A DNA stretch of 64,000 nt, taken from contig CABMIB010000066.1 in the NCBI GenBank assembly GCA_902386135.1, positions 1-64,000 of the forward strand. Direction: 5' to 3'. Origin of the DNA: an uncultured archaeon (lineage in GTDB: Archaea > Halobacteriota > Methanosarcinia > Methanosarcinales > Methanoperedenaceae). Shown piece after piece: positions 52,258 to 61,550 of this stretch (its first letter is position 1; the number at the start of each line of letters is the position of its first letter). The position numbers and the translations under genes are program-made. The notes beneath the pieces were generated by a model, which saw nothing but the letters and a program-made list of their open reading frames with translations, had not been told where the DNA came from and made no database searches.

Positions 52258-52827
52258 ATGAGAAAAATAAGTGTATTTAATCACGTAACCGTTGATGGCT
52301 TTTTTGCCGGGCCAAACGGCGAGATAGATTGGTTCAAGGTAATAAAAAAAGATGATGAGTGGGAAAAGTATACCCATGGGCAAGCGAAATCAGGTAGCGC
52401 GCTGATGTTTGGTCATACGACCTATGAAATGATGAAAAGTTACTGGCCCACCCCGGATGCGATCAAGAACGATCCGGGTATGGCTAAGGTCGTGAACAAT
52501 AGTCCGAAGATAGTATTTTCAAAAACGCTGCAGAGCGTGGAGGAAGGGCCCAATTGGAAAAACATCACGCTCTTGCATGAAATAGAACCGGAAGAAATAC
52601 TTAAACTGAAAGAAGAGGAAGATATGACGATATTAGGTAGCGGTACCATTGTGCAACAGTTTGCAAATCTCAACCTCATCGACGAATACGCGCTTGTGGT
52701 CGTCCCCGTTATTTTAGGTGCTGGCAAATACTTATTCAAAGATGTCAAAAATACGAACTTGAAGCTTGTCGAAGCAAAAGCATTTAAAAATGGAATTGTT
52801 CTGCTCAACTATCAGCCGATAAAGTAA
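52258..52827 (+). CDS. Dihydrofolate reductase-fold protein, copy 2
   Basis: 189 residues from the ATG at 52258. Same family: MRKISVFNHVTVDGFFAGPNGEIDWF, ALMFGHTTYEMMKSYWPTP, IVFSKTLQSVEEGPNWKNITLL, MTILGSGTIVQQFANLNLIDEYALVVVPVILGAGKYLF. The NADPH-site GSGT is kept. Clearly diverged from copy 1, so more likely acquired together than a recent duplication. It follows copy 1 after one base and precedes copy 3 by 29 bases. Confidence 0.88.
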   Translation: MRKISVFNHVTVDGFFAGPNGEIDWFKVIKKDDEWEKYTHGQAKSGSALMFGHTTYEMMKSYWPTPDAIKNDPGMAKVVNNSPKIVFSKTLQSVEEGPNWKNITLLHEIEPEEILKLKEEEDMTILGSGTIVQQFANLNLIDEYALVVVPVILGAGKYLFKDVKNTNLKLVEAKAFKNGIVLLNYQPIK

Positions 52828-52856
52828 TAATCAGATAGTTAATTCGAGGATAAAAT

Positions 52857-53417
52857 ATGGGAAAAGTTATTTTAGGAGTAACAATATCACTGGACGGGTT
52901 TGCCGAAGATAGCAATGGTAGCGTGGGCGCATTGTATCCTGATCTCGATACACTGCGAAATACTGAGGTCTTACGGGAATCCATACATAGTACCGGCTCG
53001 GTAGTGATGGCATGGAAAGAGTTTGCTATGGCGGAAGACCCTGATTCGTTAGCGGGTAATTATGAGTATCAAGTACCAATATTTGTTTTTACAGATAAAG
53101 CACCCAAAAAGCATCCAAAGGAAACTGACAAGTTAACCTTTACTTTCGTTACAGACGGTATTAAAAGCGCAATCCGGCAAGCAAAGGCAGCCGCAGGCGA
53201 CAAAAATGTTACAATTATCGGCAGCGCAAGCACCACTCAGCAATGTATAAGAGCAGGACTTGCTGATGAACTGCATATTGATATCATACCGGTATTTCTG
53301 AAAGCTGGTTTCCGGCCATTTGAAGATATAGGCAATAAATCAATCAAGGTGGAAAGAATAAAAGTGGTGGAACTTCCAGCCGACAGGACACATCTTAGAT
53401 TCCGTTTTGTTAAGTAG
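52857..53417 (+). CDS. Dihydrofolate reductase-fold protein, copy 3
   Basis: 186 residues, the most divergent of the three. GKVILGVTISLDGFAEDSNGSVGALYPDL, SVVMAWKEFAMAEDPDSLAGNYEYQVPIFVFTDKAPKKHPK, NVTIIGSASTTQQCIRAGLADELHIDIIPVFLKAGFRPFEDI, and DRTHLRFRFVK at the end. The fold is kept though the loop GSAST differs from the others. Substrate unknown. Its TAG stop is followed directly by a SnoaL-like gene remnant. Confidence 0.85.
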   Translation: MGKVILGVTISLDGFAEDSNGSVGALYPDLDTLRNTEVLRESIHSTGSVVMAWKEFAMAEDPDSLAGNYEYQVPIFVFTDKAPKKHPKETDKLTFTFVTDGIKSAIRQAKAAAGDKNVTIIGSASTTQQCIRAGLADELHIDIIPVFLKAGFRPFEDIGNKSIKVERIKVVELPADRTHLRFRFVK

Positions 53418-53698
53418 AATTTGCCGCCAAAGATCAAAAATGGAATTCGCTGCAAAAGTCCATAAACTTGGCATCAACCCGTGCCAAAATCCTCTCGATG
53501 GAAGAGACCGCCATCAGCAGAGAATATTCGATAGTCAAAGTCCACTGGGGATTGACTTTAATGAAGACTGGAAACAAGCTGATTGAATTTGATGTTACAT
53601 ATTTTATCCAAAAAATCGGCCCTGAGCCAAAAATCATCATGTTCATAGCTCATCAAGATGAGGAGAGAGCCATGAAAGAGCTTGGTCTCTTAGGGTAA
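53414..53698 (+). pseudogene. Truncated SnoaL/DUF4440-like gene
   Basis: The frame gives FAAKDQKWNSLQKSINLAST and then RAKILSMEETAISREYSIVKVHWGLTLMKTGNKLIEFDVTYFIQK in pieces, ending IMFIAHQDEERAMKELGLLG. This is the C-terminal half of a nuclear-transport-factor-2-like fold (W-G-L...F-D-VTY). The N-terminal half is missing and only a TTG at 53468 could start it. Together with the fragment at 51560 it shows decay in this stretch. Confidence 0.6.
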
Positions 53699-53855
53699 AT
53701 CTATGAAACTGTGAAACTGCAGAAAATCCTTATATCATCGAACACATAACTACCTTATTAGTGGGGAAAATCTAATGAAAAAGTTCCTAAAAGTAATAAC
53801 GATTTTATGACGCAGGATCGTCCCACAAGAAAAAATAATAAGGAGGCGAATGCTA

Positions 53856-54350
53856 TTGACAAAAAATAATAAAACAACAATTACAGCAGAACCTGGAAAA
53901 CAAGAGATCATCATTACGCGTGAGTTTGACGTGCCCCGAGAGCTCGTTTTTAAAGCATTCACAGATCCGAAGCTTTATACACAGTGGCTTGGTCCGCGTA
54001 GACTCACAATGACTCTTGAGACATTTGAACCAAGAAATGGTGGAAGCTGGCGATATATCCATAAAGATCAAGAAGGCAATGAGTATGCGTTTCATGGTGT
54101 CTATCATGAGGTATTATCACCCGAGAGAATTATTGACACCTTTGAATTTGAAGGGTTACCAGAAAAGGGTCATGTGATTCTTGAGACAGCAAAATTTGAG
54201 GAATTACCTGGAGGAAAAACGAAGCTAACGGCACAAGCTGTTTTCCAGTCTGTCGCAGACCGTGATGGAATGCTCCAATCGGGAATGGAAGAAGGTGTCA
54301 ATGATTCCCATGAGCGTCTTGATGAGCTTTTGGAAAAAATGAAAAAATAG
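53856..54350 (+). CDS. SRPBCC/AHSA1-family protein
   Basis: 164 residues starting at TTG 53856, nine bases after aggagg (53841-53846); the ATG at 53850 is too close to that site. [74 protein letters not shown] and [23 protein letters not shown] are typical of AHSA1/CalC-like proteins, which bind hydrophobic ligands in a deep cavity. Bacterial in flavour. The 155 bases before it contain only a 10-codon frame. Confidence 0.88.
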   Translation: MTKNNKTTITAEPGKQEIIITREFDVPRELVFKAFTDPKLYTQWLGPRRLTMTLETFEPRNGGSWRYIHKDQEGNEYAFHGVYHEVLSPERIIDTFEFEGLPEKGHVILETAKFEELPGGKTKLTAQAVFQSVADRDGMLQSGMEEGVNDSHERLDELLEKMKK

Positions 54351-54375
54351 AATTTAGATTAAAGGAGGAAACTAC

Positions 54376-54849
54376 ATGCAAAAAATCACCCCATTCTTGT
54401 GGTTCGATGGTAAAGCTGAGGAGGCAATGAATTTTTATACCTCCATTTTTAAAAATTCAAAGATCGTGAGCATTATGCGCTATGGAGAAGAAGGGCCTGG
54501 ACAGAAGGGAACGGTAATGGGGGTCACATTCCAGCTCGATGGACAAGAATTCATGGCGTTAAACGGTGGTCCACAATTCACCTTCTCGCCGGCCATATCG
54601 TTTTTCGTGAACTGCGAGACCCAGCAAGAAGTAGATGAGTTGTGGGAAAAGCTCTCCGAGGGCGGCGAAAAACAACAATGCGGCTGGCTGAAAGACAAAT
54701 ACGGGGTATCGTGGCAGATTGTCCCCACTGTTTTAGGCGAGATGTTGAATGACCCGGATTCTGCAAAATCCCAAAGAGTTATGAAAGCAATGCTTCAAAT
54801 GGATAAAATTGACATTGAAGACTTAAAACGGGCTTATGAGTCAAAATAA
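54376..54849 (+). CDS. VOC-superfamily protein (PhnB / YjdN-like)
   Basis: 157 residues. [77 protein letters not shown] in outline and [16 protein letters not shown] are diagnostic of the PhnB-like glyoxalase-fold group (often called 3-demethylubiquinone-9 methyltransferase domain, which is misleading). Shine-Dalgarno aggaggaaa precedes the ATG. After it (54850-55062) only a 17-codon frame starting MRKVTPEEAAWPS is seen, perhaps the broken start of another gene. Confidence 0.88.
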   Translation: MQKITPFLWFDGKAEEAMNFYTSIFKNSKIVSIMRYGEEGPGQKGTVMGVTFQLDGQEFMALNGGPQFTFSPAISFFVNCETQQEVDELWEKLSEGGEKQQCGWLKDKYGVSWQIVPTVLGEMLNDPDSAKSQRVMKAMLQMDKIDIEDLKRAYESK

Positions 54850-55062
54850 AGCGCTGAAACTTATATAAAGAGTCCCAATTCAATACATTTATCAACAAAC
54901 ATAAGGAGAATTGATATGAGAAAAGTAACTCCAGAAGAAGCCGCGTGGCCATCCACGCCGCGTCTGTAAAATGTCGAAAATTAAAAATTAACCTTAACAG
55001 CTCACGCTCAGGCATATCTTATATCGCTGGAAATAAAGGTACTATTTGTTGATATGTGAGGG

Positions 55063-55332
55063 CTATTTAGCCATCACGATCTCAATGATGGAGACATTGG
55101 ACTCTCCATTTTCTGAGGCAATTTTTTCAGTACCGATCTTGATATTGTTCACTTTAGCATCGGTTACGAATCTGTTCTTTGAGACTTCTACAGCATCTAC
55201 GGCTCTTGATATTGCCCTCCCTCTTGCTTTTACAGTAACTTCTTTTGCGCCGTTGTTGAATTCCTTGACAACAGCAAGAACATAGTTCATCACTGGTTTG
55301 TTTCCGATATATACTACGTTGTTATCTGCCAT
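55063..55332 (-). CDS. albA: Chromatin protein Alba
   Basis: 89 residues: [52 protein letters not shown], with the IGxKPVxNYVxAVV and [12 protein letters not shown] blocks that bind DNA or RNA. Preceded by a strong ggaggc (minus strand) and its own AT-rich promoter region (55333-55470). The acetylatable lysine of Sulfolobus Alba is not at the same place (start is MADNN). Confidence 0.95.
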   Translation of the reverse strand: MADNNVVYIGNKPVMNYVLAVVKEFNNGAKEVTVKARGRAISRAVDAVEVSKNRFVTDAKVNNIKIGTEKIASENGESNVSIIEIVMAK

Positions 55333-55476
55333 ATTGTTGCCTCCTTTCGATCACCGTATGAAGAATTACAATGATTCTACATAAATTTAACTAAAATTTA
55401 TGTCTATATTAATTTAATAATCATGCCGGCTGCATCGATTATATGATAAGATATACGATCAAATTTTCAGTTCGTT

Positions 55477-57091
55477 CTAATGCAGGAAATGTCTCATTCC
55501 TGTGAACACGAGTGAAACCCCCAGCCTGTTCGCCGCCTCTATCACTTCTTTATCCCGTATAGAACCGCCGGGAGATACGATGTACCTGATGTAATTCTCT
55601 GCCGAGTAAACGATGCTGTCATCGAAGGGGAAGAAAGCATCACTTGCAAGGACGCATTCGCTCAAAACTCGTCTAATGAATTCATTCTCGCTAACATCAG
55701 GCTTTTCCTGCTCATATAATAGCTTCAGGTTTTCTACAGCTTTTGTGGCTGCAAGTTTCCGTATTGCATCCACCCTGTTAGGCTGGCCTGCACCAATACT
55801 GAGTATCTGGTATAGCCCTTTTTCATGCTCGTGCGCGATGACGACAGCATTTGATTTAGTATGCTTGCAGGCGGTAAGAGCGAACTCAGCCAGCCCCCGC
55901 TTCTCATCAGGGAAAGGATGTTCTGTGACAACATCCCATTTCTCGTACAATCCCCTGTCCCTTGACTGCATAAGCATACCGCCAACGATATAGCGGTACG
56001 TATTATCAAGCTGAACTCCGTTATCCATAAGTAATTCAAGAATGCGCAGGTCTTTACTCTTGTTCTTCAGGAAAAGAAGCGCATCATCATCGTAGCCAGG
56101 TGCGATTATCAGTTCAACGAATTTGCCTTTCAGGAATTCAAGCGTTTCAAGGTCCGGTTTCCTTGTCATGCAAATGATACTGCCGAACGATGATACCGGG
56201 TCACCGTCCCACGCTTTGGAGAGTGCCTCAGCCAGAGTCCTCCCGATCGCTAATCCGCAAGGGTTGCAGTGTTTCACTACTGCCACTGCGATTTTATCTT
56301 TAAATTCAAGCGTCACGTTCAGCGCGCTCTCGGCGTCCACGTAATTATTATAGGAAAGAGCCTTCCCGTGAAGCTGTTTTGCATTCGCTATACTTGGTTC
56401 AGTAACACCCGGCTCTTTATAGAATTTTGCGCTCTGGTGCCAGTTCTCACCGTAGCGCAGAGTCCTGCCTTCAACGAATTTCAGGTGCAGTATATCTTCA
56501 TCTGCCAGCCTCTTGCTCAGGTATTTATCAATAGCACAATCGTAATCCGCTATCCTCCGGAATGCTTTGACGGCAAGGTGTTCCCTGGTTCCCGGGCTGA
56601 CCTCACCGTTCTCAAGCTCCTTCAGGACAGCAGGATAATCCTTTGGATCTGTTACTACAGCGACGTGTCTGTAATTTTTGGCAGCTGCCCTTACAAGAGC
56701 AGGTCCGCCGATGTCTATATTCTCGATAGCCTCATCAAGGCTCACGCTCTCCTGTGCAATTGTTTTCTCAAAAGGATACAGGTTCACGACCACAATATCT
56801 ATAAAACCGATGCCTTCCCTTCTTGCCTCGTCTACGTGAACCGGATTGTCCCGCAGTGCAAGTATTGCCCCGTGTATCCTGGGATGGAGAGTCTTTACTC
56901 TTCCGTCCATCATCTCGGGGAAGCCTGTTATCTCGGATACATCTGTTACTTTTATACCTGCGTTTTTTAAAATTCGCGACGTTCCACCGGTAGAGATTAT
57001 GTCAAAACCGAGCCTGATAAGCCCATTTGCAAAATCAACTATACCGTTTTTATCAGAAACGCTTATTAAAGCTTTCTTTTGCAGAGCGCAT
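55477..57091 (-). CDS. purH: Bifunctional AICAR transformylase / IMP cyclohydrolase, with an apparent 5' frameshift
   Basis: The cyclohydrolase domain begins KKALISVSDKNGIVDFANGL and continues STGGTSRILKNAGIKVTDVS...MMDGRVKTLHPRIHG. The transformylase domain has KQLHGKALSYNNYVDAESAL and VVKHCNPCGLAIG (catalytic K-H), ending with FTGMRHFLH. About 537 residues, full length. The best start, ATG at 57091 (MRSAK...), is out of frame with ALISVSDK; removing one base from the run of four A's at 57077-57080 (minus strand) joins them. An ATG inside the domain (56913) would lose about 58 essential residues. Confidence 0.9.
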
Positions 57092-57214
57092 CACCTAACG
57101 TCAATGGAAAAAGGAAGTTATAAGCTTTTCTAAGAGTTTAGTTATGCATGGTTATGGAAAAACTTGTGTATACAAGGTAAAAAAAGGAAAAAGCGGCCGT
57201 TTATCAAACAGCAA

Positions 57215-58492
57215 TTAAACATTTTTCATATCCACAAAAGAAAGGAGCCAGCCCAGGATTACCAGCGCAGCCCCTATGAGAAGCACCATCCACTCAAGCT
57301 GGAAGAGCATGAATATGCAGAATAAAATACCAAAAAACGGAAGTACCGTGAACTTACCTATGCTTACCGGCACCCTGAATGGTCTTTTCATTTGCGGCTC
57401 CTTGTATCTTAGCAGTATTACGGCTGCATTGATTACAAAAAAGGTCACAAAGAGGGTAAAGTTCGTGATATTGGCCACGAAGGTGATATCCCCTGCAAAA
57501 ATAAAAAGCACCGACAGCACCATTGCAACGAATATCGCTACCCACGGCGTCCTCCTCGAAGGATGCACCCGTGCAAGTATGCCGGGAAAGGTGGAAGAAT
57601 CTGCCATCCCATAAATGATCCTGGATGAGCCGAGCATCATCATCAGTACTGTGTTCGCTGTTGCGAAGAGGGCTATCACAGATAAAAGCGCGAAGGCATT
57701 GCTTCCAAGAGCTACGAAAGCAAGGTCCGCAAATGGCGCTCCTGATGATGCAAGTTTTTCCCATCCCATTACGCTGACAGCAGCAACCGCCACAAGCACA
57801 TAAAGGATGATGCTGATCAATATAGCAAGCAACAGGCCCCGTGGGATTGTTTTTTCAGGGGCTTTTGTCTCTTCCGAGAGCTTGACTATGCTCTCAAACC
57901 CCGTATAAGCAAAAAATATAAGCGCTGAAGCCTGGAAGACTCCCGCTAACCCATAGGGCATCTCAAAATAATCCACCTTCCCGAGATAAGGAAGCCCTAT
58001 AAAGATTATTAAAACCAGACCCGCGGTCTCGATAAGAGTGGCAACGATTGCAAACCATGCCGATTCTTTTATTCCGTAGAATAAAAGGAACGAGAGGGCT
58101 ACTATTAATACAAATCCTGAAGCTGTTGGGGGAACGCTGAAGAGAGAATTAAAATATCCTCCGAAACCGAGGGCTACGGTTGAAGCGCCGATTATACCGC
58201 TTAATATGATCAGCCAGCCGATGATGAATGCCAGCCGCATGCCAAAGGCGCTCTTCGTGTACTCATACTCCGCGCTCGCTTTCGGTAACATGGAAGAGAG
58301 CTCGGCATAACTCAATCCCGTAAAGACCGCTACCAATGCCGATAAGGCAAATGAGAGCCAGACAGCGTTTCCCGCTAATCCTGCAGCTTTACCTATGAGG
58401 GCGTATATGCCGGCTCCGAGGATGATACCCACGCCAGAGAGCGTTATTTCGAGCAGGCCGAGTTCGCGTTTAAGTTCGACTTTTCTGGTCAT
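57215..58492 (-). CDS. APC-family amino acid permease
   Basis: 425 residues with about 12 transmembrane helices. The family motif in helix 1 is LLEITLSGVGIILGAGIYALIGKAAG (G-S-G-I-type loop), and FAYTGFESIVKLSEETKAPEKTIPRG is the helix 6 / loop motif. Substrate is likely an amino acid or polyamine, not resolvable from sequence. A TATA-like region lies between its ATG and the gene at 58609. Single gene. Confidence 0.88.
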   Translation of the reverse strand: MTRKVELKRELGLLEITLSGVGIILGAGIYALIGKAAGLAGNAVWLSFALSALVAVFTGLSYAELSSMLPKASAEYEYTKSAFGMRLAFIIGWLIILSGIIGASTVALGFGGYFNSLFSVPPTASGFVLIVALSFLLFYGIKESAWFAIVATLIETAGLVLIIFIGLPYLGKVDYFEMPYGLAGVFQASALIFFAYTGFESIVKLSEETKAPEKTIPRGLLLAILISIILYVLVAVAAVSVMGWEKLASSGAPFADLAFVALGSNAFALLSVIALFATANTVLMMMLGSSRIIYGMADSSTFPGILARVHPSRRTPWVAIFVAMVLSVLFIFAGDITFVANITNFTLFVTFFVINAAVILLRYKEPQMKRPFRVPVSIGKFTVLPFFGILFCIFMLFQLEWMVLLIGAALVILGWLLSFVDMKNV

Positions 58493-58608
58493 GGTATATC
58501 ATTTATATTTCTTTTTTTGTTATTTATGGGCACTGGTGGGTTAAATCCACTATCCAACATCTTATCTGATGTTTGTTAAATCGACTATATATATAAGTTA
58601 ATAGAAAT

Positions 58609-58971
58609 ATGGATTTCAAGAACAATTTGCATGAATTTGTCAGATATTCAAAATATAAACGAGGTTATGCTATGTCATATGTTAAAGTTCATCGCAGTGT
58701 CTTTCAGCCAATAGAAGATTTAATCAAAACAGGGTTATACAAGAATGAGCAGGAAGCTATATCTGCCCTTGTCCATGACCAGGCAAAGTACAAAGTAGAA
58801 CTGTATACCAAAAAAATAAAAGAAATGGAAAAGAAATACAACATGGTTTTCTCCGATTTTGAAGCTAAAATTAAAAGGACTGATAATCAGGAAAATTTTG
58901 AAGAATGGGATGACTATATTCTGTGGGAAAGTTATGTTAAAGCGCTTCAGTATTGGAGTAAGCTGGCATGA
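58609..58971 (+). CDS. Antitoxin-like partner of the TumE-type toxin
   Basis: 120 residues: VKVHRSVFQPIEDLIKTGLYKNEQEAISALVHDQAKYKVELYTKKIKEMEKKYNM then an acidic end. A helical DNA-binding-like segment is followed by a coiled coil. ATG at 58609 fits a leaderless message behind a TATA box near 58584; ATG at 58672, preceded by gagg, is the alternative. ATGA overlap with the toxin gene defines the pair. Confidence 0.6.
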   Translation: MDFKNNLHEFVRYSKYKRGYAMSYVKVHRSVFQPIEDLIKTGLYKNEQEAISALVHDQAKYKVELYTKKIKEMEKKYNMVFSDFEAKIKRTDNQENFEEWDDYILWESYVKALQYWSKLA

Positions 58972-59288
58972 CCGTATCACATATTATTGTGATACTTTCA
59001 GCCTGTGACTTTATTGATGACTTAAAAATCATTGAAATCAATATTGAACCGCCGATTCAATCCATAAAAGTCAGGGCACGCCTCAAAAATGGTTTCTCGC
59101 TCCAGATAACTGAAAGCATTGGAGAAGATTTCAGACGATACTCGTATCATCTCCAGAAAGGAGACATGATTATCAAGCGGTGGGACAATGCGCCCCACTG
59201 GAAAAATGTTAAAACATACCCCTTCCATGTACATGCAAAAGACCATAAAGAACCTCTTGAATCAAAAGAGATGTTATTTCGGAACTGA
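58968..59288 (+). CDS. DUF6516-like toxin (TumE type)
   Basis: 106 residues ending with the pattern YSYHLQKGDMIIKRWDNAPHWKNVKTYPFHVHAKD, which matches the RWDNAPH...FPHHKH core of DUF6516/TumE toxins, with one histidine changed (PFHVH). Probably an RNA-acting toxin; the mechanism is not settled to my knowledge. Paired with the preceding gene. The next 230 bases contain only a 23-codon frame (MKPRDLPRLIWASGLRK...). Confidence 0.65.
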   Translation: MTVSHIIVILSACDFIDDLKIIEINIEPPIQSIKVRARLKNGFSLQITESIGEDFRRYSYHLQKGDMIIKRWDNAPHWKNVKTYPFHVHAKDHKEPLESKEMLFRN

Positions 59289-59521
59289 AAAAGTTAATAC
59301 TATTTGAGCAAGAACCTCAATCATAATTAGATAAAAACAAGGGATTGCGTTGAAATGTCATCAGAACTCCCCAGAAACCCAGACTGGATGCTCCAAGATG
59401 AGCACCTCCGGTACAGCGCCAAAAAATGAAGCCGCGTGACCTTCCACGTCTGATATGGGCATCTGGGCTCAGGAAATATTATTTCTGGAAAAAATGAGAA
59501 AAGAATAAGGAAGCAGTAATT

Positions 59522-60082
59522 ATGATCTCCAAAATCCTCTCCGATATAATAAAATACGACGGCTCCCAGATAGCCCCGCTCTGGGCGTACGGCATGGGAA
59601 TAAAAGGCGACTCCATCGTTATCTTCCACGGTCCGATGGACGTTACCATAGAGAATATGAAGGACTTTGAAGACAGGAAAGCCGGGAAAACAATAGAAGG
59701 CGATGACCTTATCCACATCATCGTTGAGAGGTTCAACCCGCCAGCAAGTATGCGCCTTGCCTATTACATGCAACGCCTGCTCATTGTCTGTGTCAGGGAC
59801 GTGCTTGAGAGGCGCGGAATAAAAGCGGCCAGGGAAGGAGATGATCTTTATATCAATGGCGGAAAGCTCACAGTGAGCATAGCCAGCGCAGGGGTTGCAA
59901 GCGAGAAGATACACTGCGGGATCAACATAACCACAAGAGGGACGCCGCGCGAAGTTAAGACAGCCGCCCTTGAGGATTTCGGCATAAAGGACTGGAAAGC
60001 TGTTGCAAAGGAAATAGCTGAGATCTTCGTACATGAAATAGAGGATATCGAAGGCGATATCGTCAAAACAAGAAGTCTATGA
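59522..60082 (+). CDS. DUF366 family protein
   Basis: 186 residues: YDGSQIAPLWAYGMGIKGDSIVIFHGPMDVTIENMKDFEDRKAGKTIEGDDLIHIIVERFNPPASMRLAYYMQRLLIVCVRDVLERRG in outline, then GDDLYINGGKLTVSIASAGVASEKIHCGINI. DUF366 is archaeal and related to biotin/lipoate-ligase-like folds in some comparisons; no substrate is known to me. ATGA overlap (60079-60082) with the first of two DUF131 genes. Confidence 0.82.
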   Translation: MISKILSDIIKYDGSQIAPLWAYGMGIKGDSIVIFHGPMDVTIENMKDFEDRKAGKTIEGDDLIHIIVERFNPPASMRLAYYMQRLLIVCVRDVLERRGIKAAREGDDLYINGGKLTVSIASAGVASEKIHCGINITTRGTPREVKTAALEDFGIKDWKAVAKEIAEIFVHEIEDIEGDIVKTRSL

Positions 60083-60303
60083 CCAATATAATCAAACCGG
60101 GAATCTTTTTGATACTTGTCGGTTTTGCTCTCGCCCTGATAGGGGCTGTATTATCCGCAAGTAACGCGACTTTTGGCGGGCTTATCATGATAGGTCCAAT
60201 ACCTATCGCGTTTGGTTCATCTCCAGAAATTACAGTGGTTGCAATGGTCATCGGATTGCTTTTGATGCTGATGTTCTTTATTCTCGGGAGGAGAAATGCC
60301 TGA
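60079..60303 (+). CDS. DUF131 membrane protein, copy 1
   Basis: 74 residues with two transmembrane helices separated by the family motif LIMIGPIPIAFGSS. The PGIFLILVGFALALIGAVLSA start and terminal GLLLMLMFFILGRR are typical DUF131. Found widely in methanogens, usually with unknown function. Overlaps the next DUF131 gene by eight bases and the DUF366 gene by four. Confidence 0.85.
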   Translation: MTNIIKPGIFLILVGFALALIGAVLSASNATFGGLIMIGPIPIAFGSSPEITVVAMVIGLLLMLMFFILGRRNA

Positions 60304-60562
60304 CTGGAGCTTCCTGATAGTAGCAGGAATACTTTTGATAATATTCGGATTCTTTTTGATTGCCTTTGGCATGATGCGTTCTTCCCGGGAAAGCGAAGAG
60401 AGGGATGCTGAGCAGGAGACCGGGAAAAAGAGAGTGAAAGGCGGGGGCGTGATACTGATAGGTCCGATACCGATAGTTTTCGGAACAGATAAAAAGTACG
60501 CGCTGATACTCATAATACTGGCGATAGTGCTGATGCTGCTTGCGATAGTATTCCTGAAATAG
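60296..60562 (+). CDS. DUF131 membrane protein, copy 2
   Basis: 88 residues, same family as its neighbour: two transmembrane helices around VILIGPIPIVFGTDKK, with a charged loop SSRESEERDAEQETGKKRVKG inserted before the motif. The two copies probably form a heteromeric membrane unit together. Third gene of the DUF366-DUF131-DUF131 unit. Confidence 0.85.
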   Translation: MPDWSFLIVAGILLIIFGFFLIAFGMMRSSRESEERDAEQETGKKRVKGGGVILIGPIPIVFGTDKKYALILIILAIVLMLLAIVFLK

Positions 60563-60632
60563 AAATGAGTTATCTTGAAGATACATTAATAAATAATCAC
60601 ATCATCAAGGCGAGATAAGAAGGATATATAAA

Positions 60633-61550
60633 ATGGTGGAAGACATCGGTAAGATAATAAGCAACGGCTTTGAAACGTACACAAAGAACCTCGCTCTGGC
60701 CATCCCTTTTGCTCTTAACGCGGTTATAACAGGCGTTCTGGCTATCACCGTGTTTGGTTTCGGGTTTTTTTACTTGTTCGGGTCGTCCCTGTCGGCTCTC
60801 GGGAGCGCCTCAACTCCGCAAGCCGCCGCAGCCATTCTCCTTCCGGTCATAACGCGGCATTTTTATGGGATCGTGATACTGGTCATCATATATTTGTTGG
60901 TTTTCCTTTTCTTCCAGTCATTCTTCATGGCAGGAGCTATCGGTATGGCGCAAAAAGCCACAGAGACCGGAAAATCCGATCTGGCTGTCATGATAGAAAC
61001 CGGGAAAAAGAATGTCATAAATCTTTATCTTGCTGAAGTTTTAGTCGGATTACTGGCTCTGGCTGGCATTGTGTTTATCGTTCCGGGAGCAATGAGGATT
61101 AATCTTGACCAGCTCTTATCCGGAAAAAATGCAGATGCGGTTTTGCTGCTGGCGGGGGGAGTTTTTTTATGGGTAATATACATAGCAATCTTAAGCCTTT
61201 TCCTGGCTGTTTTCAGCTATGCCCTGGTAATAGAGAACCTCGGACCAGTAGATGGTATAGCCGCAGGTTTTGGGTTTTTCAAAGCCCATAAGTCCGATGT
61301 GTTCCTGCTGTGGGTGGTTATTGGCATTATTTTGGTTATCCTGATGATCGCCGATGCGATTTTCGGAGGAATTCCTGTTTTGAATGTCATCTGGCAGTTC
61401 GCCAGTTTGATCATCAATTTTTTAATCATCCCTCCTCTCACCACACTCTGGTGGGTTCGCCTGTACATGACGCGAACAGGCAAGAAGATGTATTTCAATG
61501 ACCTGCTTATGCATCCGAATGACCTTAAGAAACTCAAAGCGGACCAGTAA
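60633..61550 (+). CDS. Multispan membrane protein (DUF7847-like)
   Basis: 305 residues with six or more transmembrane helices after VEDIGKIISNGFETYTKNLALAIPFALNAVITG. Central pattern ETGKSDLAVMIETGKKNVINLYLAEVLVGLL and ENLGPVDGIAAGFGFFKAHKSDVFLLWV resemble archaeal DUF7847 and the membrane part of glycerophosphodiesterase-like proteins, which have no known enzyme activity here. The 132 bases after it (61551-61682) show no credible gene. Confidence 0.65.
   Translation: MVEDIGKIISNGFETYTKNLALAIPFALNAVITGVLAITVFGFGFFYLFGSSLSALGSASTPQAAAAILLPVITRHFYGIVILVIIYLLVFLFFQSFFMAGAIGMAQKATETGKSDLAVMIETGKKNVINLYLAEVLVGLLALAGIVFIVPGAMRINLDQLLSGKNADAVLLLAGGVFLWVIYIAILSLFLAVFSYALVIENLGPVDGIAAGFGFFKAHKSDVFLLWVVIGIILVILMIADAIFGGIPVLNVIWQFASLIINFLIIPPLTTLWWVRLYMTRTGKKMYFNDLLMHPNDLKKLKADQ

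Noticed and set aside
59383-59500. A 23-codon frame (MKPRDLPRLIWASG...) before the DUF366 gene
   Set aside because: No ribosome-binding site of note, no recognised family, and too short to support without conservation data.
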